A DNA stretch of 64,000 nt from contig RCAB01000220.1 of the NCBI GenBank assembly GCA_003640385.1, positions 35,837-99,836 on the forward strand. The letters run 5' to 3'. The position numbers and the translations under genes were made by a program. The first letter of the stretch is position 1. The number at the start of each line of letters is the position of its first letter. A model generated the notes under the pieces. It saw only the letters and a list, made by a program, of their open reading frames with translations. It did not search any database and was not told where the DNA came from. This document shows, one piece after another, positions 56,001 through 64,000 of this stretch. The DNA comes from Setaria digitata (Eukaryota; Nematoda; Chromadorea; Rhabditida; Setariidae).

Positions 56001-56096
56001 CGCGCAAGTAAAATACCAATAGCATCGGCACGGAAAAATGATCAATTTGGCGCATCACTAAAAATAGCACGTGATCGAAGAGGAAAATCACACGAA
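53064..56096 (+). CDS. Unrecognised protein sharing the K2P C-terminal domain (start uncertain)
   Basis: In-phase exons: about 53064-53188, 53695-53855, 54406-54561, 54679-54776, 55112-55191, 55454-55518, 55968-56096. The first exon has a weak acceptor and no ATG, so the true start is unknown. The domain runs through NYCFVIDG, an YWW..TSS block, YSHWKTCISFRRI, then FQRRIFVQYLWR and a basic tail. These blocks appear in the same order as in K2P exon 18, which instead has all of them in one exon with a Ser-rich insert. I know of no function. No membrane segment is visible. It could be an independent gene, or an alternative 3' part of the K2P transcription unit. If the donor at 56097 is ignored the frame stops at TAG, 17 codons on. 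Coding status is strongly supported by the sequence similarity. Confidence 0.72.
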
Positions 56097-56953
56097 GTAA
56101 GACAAAATAGTTATTATTTGTTATCATTAAAATTTACTGAAAATTAGAATTTATCGGAAAAATTAAAAAATTTATTAAAAATTAAAAAAAAATAATTTAT
56201 TATTAAATTTATCAACGTTATTAGCAACAACAATTGGTTTTTATATTTAGTTCGAAATGGCTGAAAAATTTGATTTAAATTTTATCAAAACAATTAATTT
56301 TGCTATAAAATTTTATTGAATGAATTATTTTATCACTATATTGTTCTTTTTCAAATTATAAGTATTTTAGTCTCTATTTTTGCAAGCACTTTTTTCTTTA
56401 TTAAAATTATTTCGTATAATTTTAATAAAATGGCAAACAATTCTTTGTAAAAAAAAAAAAGAAATCTAGCCTTATTGGAAAAAAATTTGTTTTTTACAGA
56501 TTTTCGAAACTTTCAAACTCATTTAAAATCGCTTATTTCTATAAAATGGTAATGCAATTTTGTTATTATTTGATAAGAATTTGCTAAATTTAATTATTCA
56601 ATAAGTTTAACATTTAAAAAAAATTTGCTAATATTAAATAAAATCTTTTTATATTTCATAAAAATCTTATATCTGTTAAAATCAAACAGGTCACAGCTTT
56701 CGCAGAGGTCGCATTTTTTTTCCAGTCAATGACTGGTTTTATTAAATGTCAAGACCGGTTAAAGAATTCTTTCTTTCCTGATATCCGTTTTTGATACTCG
56801 GCATTGTTGAAGTAAATGCCTAGTAAAATGGTCTAGACCTTTTAGTGTTGCGCTATTTTTCACTGCACAATAGTTGTAATTATATTTAGTTATTAAGTAC
56901 AATTAATTTCAAATTTTCTTCTTCGCTTTCATTTATTTAATTTTACTTCATAA
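56097..56953. other. AT-rich spacer or intron
   Basis: No ORF stands out. Acceptor-like sites at 56500 (TTTTTTACAG) and about 56690 (CAAACAG) would each extend the preceding gene in phase by 8 and about 34 codons before a stop. I cannot choose between them. Confidence 0.35.
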
Positions 56954-57631
56954 ATGAAAACGAAATGTGTATTGAAGGATCAAACGTCACTCTCCCGTAC
57001 GTCATATTCGTTTGATCGTCAAAACGTCGCCAACATGAAATCAGAACATTATGTGTCACGTATTTCACGTATTCAAAAGCCCAAAGTCAGACATCAAAGT
57101 CATCAGCAGCGAATTTTGCAACGAAATGTATCACAGTATAGTTCGCGACCGGATCTGTCACAAAAAATTTTGCAAAGAAATGTGTTGCAGCAAAGTTCGC
57201 AACCGGATTTGTCACAAAAAATTTTGCAAAGAAATGTGTTGCAGCAAAGTTCGCAACCGGATTTGTCACAAAAAATTTTGCAACGAAATGTGTTGCAACA
57301 AAGTTCGCAACCGGATCTGTCACAAAAAATTTTGCAAAGAAATGTGTTGCAGCAAAGTTCGCAACCGGATTTGTCACAAAAAATTTTGCAACGAAATGTA
57401 CTGCAGCAAAGTTCGCAACCGGATTCTCAACCGGTTGCGTCAATTGATCGTCCTAGTCGTCACGCATCTTCGATACCTCGGCTGCAGATTACCAGAACCA
57501 GAAGTAAGCAAAGGATAGCTGCAACTTCCAGAATTACTCTTCCTGATTTGTTCGATTCAAGTCAGCCAGTATCTTTGGCTGAATTCAGGAAGCAATTTCA
57601 AAAGCATCAACAGAAATTTAGGAAAAAATAA
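56954..57631 (+). CDS. Unrecognised 225-residue protein with six 18-residue tandem repeats
   Basis: The ORF starts at an ATG directly after an in-frame TAA and ends in TAA. It is basic and Ser/Gln/Arg-rich. Residues about 53-158 are six tandem copies of an 18-residue unit, ILQRNVLQQSSQPDLSQK. They are flanked by a non-repetitive head and a tail with LPDLFDSSQPV and KFQKHQQKFRKK-like basic sequence. No signal peptide, membrane span or known domain is visible; it looks disordered. It could be a single-exon gene. It could also be the last exon of the 53-56 kb gene: a weak acceptor (TTGAAG, 56977) would join in phase 0. Preservation of the frame through the array and the ordinary flanks argue for coding, but expression is unknown. 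Confidence 0.55.
   Translation: MKTKCVLKDQTSLSRTSYSFDRQNVANMKSEHYVSRISRIQKPKVRHQSHQQRILQRNVSQYSSRPDLSQKILQRNVLQQSSQPDLSQKILQRNVLQQSSQPDLSQKILQRNVLQQSSQPDLSQKILQRNVLQQSSQPDLSQKILQRNVLQQSSQPDSQPVASIDRPSRHASSIPRLQITRTRSKQRIAATSRITLPDLFDSSQPVSLAEFRKQFQKHQQKFRKK
57110..57427. repeat. 54-bp tandem repeat, six copies
   Basis: Units begin at 57110 (most diverged), 57164, 57218, 57272, 57326 and 57380. Inner units differ mainly at AAAG/AACG and GTTGCAGC/GTTGCAAC. The period is a multiple of three and all three forward frames plus at least one reverse frame are open, so open frames on either strand here are partly a by-product of the repeat. Confidence 0.95.
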
Positions 57632-58772
57632 TGCAGTCCATTTAACGACATCACATAACAAAAAAAATTCATTGTTTCATTTAATTGTTGTTTGCTTACT
57701 TTAATTAAAGGCCTTATTAGATATGCTTTATGTACGGTAGTATGCATGAGATAACTTAGCCTTAAATTGTAAACGATTAATTTTATGCTGTAGATAGTTA
57801 GTTACCTTGAAATTTCACGTATATTTTCTCTTACCTCAACTAAAATTGTATTATTATCACACGTGCATATATAATTTCATTTTCGAAAATTATTTAAATT
57901 AATTATAATAAGTTTACCAATACGGTATGATTTATTTGTTGAACATTTTTGTTGCAAATGCTCGTAATTCGTAACGATGTAGATGGATTTTGTAAAAGAA
58001 TTCAATTTAAAATAGAAATTTCATGTATAAATTGAAATTCTGAAATACGGAAGATATTTCGGAAAAATAACAAAATATTTTTACTAAACATCATTTTGAA
58101 ACTTTTCCAGGAAATTTCGCTCCCTCTTTCTAACAAATTTTGAAAATAAATGAAACTTTATATATTTTAATTAAAACATTTTTTAATTAATGTCAATTTG
58201 GATGTCTTTTTACATCCGTAAAATTATGAATAAGTCTTCTTCAAAAAGTTTCAAAGCTAAATCAAGAAATTATTGTTTTTTAAAACTTACCTTCATTCAT
58301 ATCTTTTCCTATCTCATATTTCTTGCGGACAAAGTAATGTTTGGCATCTTGTTAAGAACTTTCAATAATATAATCAAAAGCAAAAATTACTGCTCATTTC
58401 TTTCAACTTTATCGATTTCATAGCAGGAAAAAAAACCGAATTTTTAAATCCAAAAAAAAAAAAAGAGAAATTAATAATCGGTTAATGGCAAATTAATAAA
58501 AATTAATGGGAATTAAGAGAACGACTAGCGGAAAATTTTTTCATATTTAGATTTCGAAACCTAAGCACTTATTTATTCATAAACAGACAAATGTTTCAAA
58601 AGGATATCGTAAACTTAGCAAATTGAAATTAAAGTGGAATTTACAGTCTAATTTCCACAAATTTTTCAAATTTATTTTTCACATAATTCGCATACATACA
58701 AATAACTGAAGTAATGGAAAAGGATCAAGTCTTACTATATATATGGTTCAACATGTGACTGATTTTTCACAG
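57632..58772. other. AT-rich intergenic region
   Basis: Nothing recognisable was seen. Short open frames (for example 58190-58423) are low-complexity and lack splice or composition support. Confidence 0.5.
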
Positions 58773-59326
58773 CACCGATCTTAATGGAAATTTACGAAAC
58801 AAGAAATTGTTCGAAAATTTTTTTCAAAATTATGAAGTGGTCCTTCGATAGACTTTGTAAGTAAAATTGCTTTCAGTATTAGCAATATCGACAAGAGTTA
58901 AAGAATGGTGAAAAAAAAAAGCATTCTGAAGCTAAAAGGATTGGAAGTAATGGACCAAAAGGAAGAAAATAAATTTTATTCATCAATAAAACAATTAAGA
59001 CATGTGTAAGTAATTAAGCCATCCCATTCGCCACATTTGTATTCAGTTTAGTGGCTAGTAATTAGTTAATAATATTTCTTGCTGAAGTCAATATTAGTTT
59101 ACAGTGCAGAAGTTTGGTATTTTTGATTTAAATTTCAACAATTGGCAGCTCCGTAGGCAAAATTACAAGGAAAGTCGTCTGCCCTGAAAGCTTCCGCGAT
59201 ATTTTTGATACAGTAATGACTCAAGCCAACAAAATTGACTGGTTGCTCTTACATTCTACCATAAAATCAAAAATTATGATATATGATGAAAGTGTCGTGA
59301 TATCGGAATCGTTTTGGCTACTTTAA
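58773..59326 (+). other. Weak coding-like fragments, possible small gene or gene relic
   Basis: Three pieces read in phase: 58773-58856 (TTTTTCACAG before it, ATG at 58784, GTAAGT after it), 58877-58907, and 59149-59326 (TAA). The last gives 59 codons of ordinary composition including VCPESFRDIFDTVM and IDWLLLHS. The gap between the first two pieces is only 20 bp, too short for a normal intron, so the joined model is doubtful. Without that splice the first piece stops two codons later. I recognise no family. It may be a decayed gene or terminal exons of something larger. Confidence 0.25.
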
Positions 59327-59963
59327 ACACAAAATAATTATAAAAAACGCAGATTTATGTCATTTAACAAAGAGTAAATGTGATTTATTGCTTGCAACAA
59401 AAAAGTTATAATCACAACAAGATGGTCAAAAGTCAAACAAACCCAGAAACAATTCACAGAACTGATAAACAAATAATTCACAGAAAAAAAAAAAAAAATT
59501 ACTTCATATGATAAAACAACCATATAATATGCTCAAGAAGAATGTATTTAACACAGGAAAACTCAACTAAAATAAATTAACTCCTTAAACGAAAAAATTA
59601 ACAACAGAAAGAAAACAAATTCACCTTTTTTTAAAAGCCAATATTCCTCAACATATAACGCTATTTTAAAGTAATAAAATCCTCTCTCTCCATTATTGCT
59701 TCTATTTTTGTCATATTGTATGCGCTACACAATGATGCCATTAATGCTTAATATGAGTGGAGTGGTAATTTTCAAATTTTTTCCAGATGTTTAAAATTAT
59801 AAATTTCAATTAAATCGGAAAAGTCAAAAGTTTAGAGATAAATATTTTTGGTAACAATAAATAAAACACCTTTCAAGTATCCACTAATCAAAAAACAATA
59901 CAATTTGCATAAAACAAATGCAGAATAACAGAGTGATCACTAAAACTCAACGAAATTCTTACT
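59327..59963. other. Spacer 3' of the FBXO47-like gene
   Basis: AT-rich, with no supported ORF. A TTTATT at 59384-59389 would be AATAAA on the minus strand, but it is far (about 575 bp) from the FBXO47 stop. Confidence 0.45.
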
Positions 59964-62900
59964 TCAAACATTTGATGCCATCAGTGTTACCAGAGGTGAC
60001 ACAGCGCGTCCAACAGCCAATTCCATATAAAAATAATCGCGATCGACTATAAAAATGTTCGCTATTAGGTTATACTGATTCAACATAGAAATAAAATGGT
60101 AGTGCTATTTTAATTCAATACAACCACTAAATTCATAGCTCAAAACAAATGAAATACTTACATGGTTCAGTCATTAGAGCATCGCTCAGTAGCTCTGACT
60201 CGGTTCTCAAAAACGAAGACAAAAAAAGGCGACGGCGAATGTCGGATAAAGCTCGAAATGTTTTTAACACTACACCGGTCACAGCTGTGCTCGAAAACAC
60301 GCCCCACTGGTGCAAAACCTATTATCGAAATCTTTTAATAAATTCTCGAAAAAAAAATTTCCGAGCCCAAATTCCTAATTTATTTGGTCGTTATTATCTC
60401 GCTTACCTTATCTTTAACTAATAGATTTCTTTGGAATTAGAAATTTATTCAAAAAAATTGAACAGCAAAACATCAACATTTTTGATAAATTCTAATCATT
60501 TCTGCATCGAGAGTTTTTCATAATATTCCCAAACGAGTAATGACTAAGCAAACTATTTACAAGTGAGTGTAAGATACATTGAGAAATATGCGTATAAACG
60601 AACCGAATTTATTGCATGAAATAAATGTGCTGCTTCCTCCTGATGACCATGCATTATCCGAGCATGTAGTGCAATATGAATAAGTTGTGGTCGGAGAGCC
60701 AGAAGGGCAGCAAAGTTATCAAGAGTCCAGGAATATGGGCATGCTCAAAAATTCTTGGATTTTATGCCTTGATGATTTAACAATAATTTACATGGTGGAA
60801 CTTCGAATCACCATAATAAGACACTATGATAATAGCAGTTCAACAGTTGGCAATATGTAAAAAAAAAAGTCAATGAAAATAGTATCAAAATGATTCGCTT
60901 CAATCATGCTGTTCTTCTAATGTTATAAAATACAGTTAGACATCGTTTACAACTATTTCATCTATACCTTTCTCGAAAACTTGCTTCTCCCCGCTTAAAG
61001 CCTGCTCTGGACGATCTTCTCAAGTGATAGCGTTTGACAGGAACAGTATTTGTTTTTAGATAGCCTACAGTACTTAAAACACTAAAAGCCGCAAATATTA
61101 AATAATTTACTTGTAATTTCTTCGATGATATTGAAGATGTGATAATCACTCCACGTATATTCGAAATTTTCATGTGTTACCAAACATTGGAGACTAAACG
61201 ACATAGGACCGACCAGTTTTTCACAGAGAACACGGTCATAAATTGTGGTATTACTTAACAACTCCCAGTCGATGACTTCTAAATAAGAGTCTTTATATGT
61301 AAAGGGCAATAAATTTTAGGAAAAACTATGGTCAAGAACTTCTTTGACGTGAAACAGTGAATGATTCCTTACCGCAGTTGTCGTCATCGAGTTTCAGAGG
61401 CCCGAATATGATCATGAATAATTTTCCCTGTTGAGCAATAGTCTTTTGAGTGCGCAAAATAATCGAGTTCCAGAATCCATAACACTCGTCGTTCCTTCGA
61501 AAGTAACTTAGGAAAAAACCCCGCATTCGTGCTCGCACCTAAGAAAACCAATGAAGAACTGCCATTCTAAACAAAAACCCTTATGATTAATACCTCTATT
61601 TCTAAGTGAGGATAATTTCTGGCTTTTCCTGACATAGCGCGGCTGAGAATGTTATTTAAGCCCGTGAATCGCATCACTGCCCGAAAGAGCTGTTCACATT
61701 CACCGTACGTCCATCCTTTGGAAAACTAAAACAACTGTAAATTTTATAAAGTTAAAAATCAAGTTAATTTGTTGTATAAATTTGATCCAACAATATTTGA
61801 GCTCGCTCTTGTTTGATATGCACATCGCTGTTTATAACGTGAGAAAAAAAAAAAATATTTCCGGTTCATATTTACCGCCATGAAGCATCGACCCCAACCG
61901 TTCCAGTTCTGAACGTCTTTATTCTGAAAATTTAAATATTTCGGAAGTTGCGTAATCTTTTAAAATATAAAATAATGGTAATAAATGTTTTAAGGTAAGA
62001 TTTTTTACCTTATTAAAAAATTTTCCCAGGAAGATATGGGCGGTTTGAATATTCATTATAAGAGTGCAAGCTTTTAGAAGCAAACCTAAAAAAATTAAGA
62101 GCTGATGATCACTATAAGTTTTAATATGAAAAAAAAAAAAAAAAAAAAAAAAAAACATCATTCTGATTGGGGTAAAAATATGCCCGCTATGCTTATGCTT
62201 TGTCACAACAGATACCAAATCAAATACAATAATGATCTAGTAAGTAATACACTCCACTGTGATCTTAAACTAAACGAACCCCAAATATAGAAAGGGTCTT
62301 CTGTGTCCTCAAGATCAGCATCATATACACTAGCTGTTTCTGCAGCAAATCGTCGATGTGTACTAGCCATTGAAATATATCCGCGGATTTTTGCATTTAG
62401 TGTGCCAGACGAAAGGCTAAGTTGTATTAGCTGCAGAGCTGAAAGCTTTTTTTTTGAGCAAGAAAAATAGATATTTCATCATGCATCTTTTGCTACTCTA
62501 ATTTACTTCTTTTTTGGAGAAAAAAAACATAATAAGATATGGTGATAATTGCTAAATAATATAAATCAAAACTTATTTAGGAAGCCTAAAGAAAAAGTAA
62601 ACACTAGGCAACTTTTCAAAAAATTTTTCTAAAAAACAAACAAAACAACACAGCAAGAAACCTGGAATGCGATCAAATACTGCATGGAGTAGCTCAACCG
62701 GANTCTCATTTAGGAAGCCTAAAGAAAAAATAAACACTAGGCAACTTTTCAAAAAATTTTTCTAGAAAACAAACAAAACAGCACAGCAAGAAACCTGGAA
62801 TGCGATCAAATACTGCATGGAGTAGCTCAACCGGAAGCATCTGGAAGATCCCAAGCGAAGTATTCAAAGTGGCATCCGGTACTACCTGCACGACACTATC

Positions 62901-63399
62901 CAATGCTGGAAGATTTTGTTCTTGAAAAGCTTTACAATGTTTACATTTACAATGTTTACAATGGCCAAGTTTCCATATTTTACAAAAATTACTGACTTCA
63001 CTGATATGGTACAGCCGTAAAATACAACATAATATACATGAAACTAAGTTTATTGCTTTAAAAATATGATATGAAGCGCCTGATAACTACTGTTTAACTT
63101 TCTAGTAGCACTTTTTCGCTAACTGTTTTATTCTCCGCTACAAATAAGCACAAGTTACCATCCTTCTCCAACATAATTATTGCAAATTTTCACAGTTAAC
63201 AAAGTCTATTATCTCCTATAAATCAATGTTTAGGAAGAGGATGGCAAGAATACCGAATGTTTTATATAAATATATGTATTTTCAAGAAATTCATGATCGT
63301 CATACCGTTTTCCTTTTCTTCAAGGATATTGAAACCACTGAAACCCGGAATAGGCCGATTGAGGGAAGTACTTCCATCTTGCATTTCGAAAGCTTTCAT
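59964..63399 (-). CDS. prom-1 (FBXO47): F-box protein FBXO47/PROM-1 orthologue
   Basis: Exons, high to low: 63399-63306, 62920-62795, 62438-62280, 62085-62009, 61923-61876, 61725-61594, 61538-61373, 61278-61111, 60743-60604, 60318-60162, 60046-59964 (TGA). All phases agree and the total is 449 residues; I recall human FBXO47 as about 450. The F-box is MLPVELLHAVFDRIP and what follows (about residues 59-90). Downstream blocks resemble FBXO47: GLLLKACTLIM, a short FW..I segment, LFMIIFGPL, WTLDNFAALLAL and the VLKTFRALSDIRRR region. F-box proteins recruit substrates to SCF (SKP1-cullin-F-box) ubiquitin ligases. C. elegans PROM-1 acts in the germline at meiotic entry and homologue pairing. Exon 2 is partly duplicated by the assembly join at 62703. 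Exon 8 could instead read through to TAG at 61082, losing three exons. Family call is confident; the start is less so. Confidence 0.88.
62572..62835. repeat. 131-bp direct duplication flanking an N in the FBXO47 gene (probable assembly join)
   Basis: Copies at 62572-62702 and 62705-62835 differ at a few bases and flank the N at 62703. The lower-coordinate copy contains a second, truncated copy of the 3' end of FBXO47 exon 2. Only the higher-coordinate copy belongs to a complete exon. This looks like an unmerged contig overlap and can mislead automatic exon calling. Confidence 0.85.
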
Positions 63400-63495
63400 T
63401 TTTTTTCCGCTAAAGGAATCGTCGTGCTGCTCACTGTTCCGACGCTTGCGAACAGCAAAAAAACTCGTAATTTGACCCGTTTTGATATTTTGGGA
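63306..63495 (-). other. Open 5' extension of FBXO47 exon 1 with a PCNA-box-like motif
   Basis: Exon 1 of the F-box gene is open in frame back to an acceptor CTCTTTCCAG (AG at 63497-63496), 32 codons before the chosen ATG. There is no ATG in this extension. It reads as ordinary basic protein, with TGQITSFFAVRKRR resembling a PIP box (x-x-x-I-T-S-F-F, then basic residues). Either an upstream exon supplies the start, or the acceptor takes a spliced leader and this is 5' UTR. I prefer the latter because the resulting length matches the family. Confidence 0.4.
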
Positions 63496-63616
63496 CTGGA
63501 AAGAGAAAAACTGGCGAAAGACAAAAACAAAGAAAAACTTTGAAAATGATTGCCTCAATTGTACTTTAAGTTGATATGATCAAGAACAATAAGATGTTAT
63601 TTGCAGTCAAGAAATT

Positions 63617-63913
63617 TTAGCGAATTAAAGAACCGTCAACAGTCAAATTAAAAAGGGAAATGTTAGTGAGAAATGATATTCCTAGTATCTTATATTCATA
63701 AGAAATTAGAAATTTTTGTTCGATATAATCTTGTCCAATAATTTTATTGTTCAAACAGAACTGCATTAAATTTCCCAAAATGTTTTCAAGAAGTGATACA
63801 TCCAAACGACGTTTACTTAATTGAATTTGAAAAGATTTTTTTAAAGAAGTGTGAACAGCTGTTAGAGATGAAGGTATAGTAACTTGACGGGACTTAATTG
63901 GAATGAAGTAGTT
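63617..63913 (-). CDS. 3' end of an unidentified upstream gene (partial)
   Basis: On the minus strand a frame is open from about 63913 to a TAA at 63619-63617, about 97 codons. The first half has protein-like composition (VTIPSSLTAVHTSLKKSF, LDVSLLENILGNLM) and the end is AT-driven. Just upstream, a good acceptor (GCTATTTAG, about 63944) opens a different frame (EFTEKLERLELLHSN then stop). The true exon may therefore carry a one-base frameshift, or end there. I do not recognise the family. Confidence 0.4.
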   Translation of the reverse strand, partial: NYFIPIKSRQVTIPSSLTAVHTSLKKSFQIQLSKRRLDVSLLENILGNLMQFCLNNKIIGQDYIEQKFLISYEYKILGISFLTNISLFNLTVDGSLIR

Positions 63914-64000
63914 CTAGTCTTTCTAGCTTTTCAGTAAATTCCTAAATAGCACAATGTGGAGTTTTTATTTCTCCTACTCTGAAGTTTGTGAAAAAAAAAA

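Noticed and set aside
57051..57518. Cys-rich plus-strand ORF and the minus-strand ORF over the 54-bp array
   Set aside because: They stay open only because the repeat period is a multiple of three and the unit lacks stops. Neither continues into ordinary flanking sequence as well as the 56954-57631 frame.
60149..60421. Plus-strand ORF of 90 residues with a basic segment
   Set aside because: The minus strand carries a better model here: FBXO47 exon 10 with a GTAAGT donor and phase agreement on both sides.
60958..61173. Minus-strand ORF ending in an Arg-rich tail
   Set aside because: It is in a different frame from FBXO47 exon 8. Joining it needs a 29-bp intron and still gives the wrong phase. 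The splice from 61111 to 60743 fits instead.
1..64000. tRNA, rRNA, spliced-leader RNA, CRISPR arrays, transposase genes, Wolbachia inserts
   Set aside because: I looked for conserved tRNA arms, transposase motifs and long non-AT-rich bacterial-style ORFs and saw none. A tRNA or repeat-masking program would be needed to exclude small or degenerate examples.

Overview
This window is AT-rich eukaryotic DNA from a nematode, most likely a filarial-type (clade III) parasite genome. The evidence is short GT-AG introns with T-rich acceptors ending TTTCAG or TTTTAG, very frequent A/T homopolymers, nematode-style proteins (TWK-type K2P channel, C2-less copine, PROM-1/FBXO47), and acceptor-like sites just upstream of start codons that would suit spliced-leader trans-splicing. 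The clade assignment is inference. I see no prokaryotic, viral or Wolbachia-like genes.

Layout. (1) 1-13908, plus: the 3' part of a giant gene. One exon of more than 10.6 kb encodes about 3,550 residues of repetitive, largely unrecognised protein, with a repeat of about 120 residues in its last third. Eight small exons follow and encode a copine-type VWA domain. (2) 15318-21282, minus: a complete 18-exon SF3A1/PRP21 gene (793 aa). (3) About 21.3-38.7 kb: a 17-kb AT-rich gene desert between two divergent genes, with minisatellites, microsatellites and dispersed duplications. (4) 38717-51387, plus: an 18-exon two-pore-domain potassium channel (948 aa). It has both selectivity filters, one GC-AG intron, a long Ser-rich tail, and a C-terminal domain I do not recognise. 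(5) 53.06-56.10 kb, plus: a separate gene encoding a diverged copy of that same C-terminal domain. (6) 56954-57631, plus: an intact ORF built on a 54-bp tandem repeat. (7) 58.8-59.3 kb, plus: weak coding-like fragments. (8) 59964-63399, minus: a complete 11-exon FBXO47/PROM-1 gene (449 aa). An unidentified minus-strand ORF ends about 120 bp upstream of it, which suggests an operon.

Exon models were built by hand from splice sites and phase. For SF3A1, the K2P channel, the copine end and FBXO47, every junction keeps frame. The SF3A1 and FBXO47 models come out at (SF3A1) or within a few residues of (FBXO47) the length recalled for the human proteins. Three of the four single N bases (22478, 44581, 62703) sit between near-identical direct copies of 109-131 bp. 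These look like unmerged contig overlaps, not real duplications. The most interesting signals are the giant repeat-plus-copine architecture, the K2P channel carrying a domain that recurs in the next gene, and the 54-bp repeat ORF.
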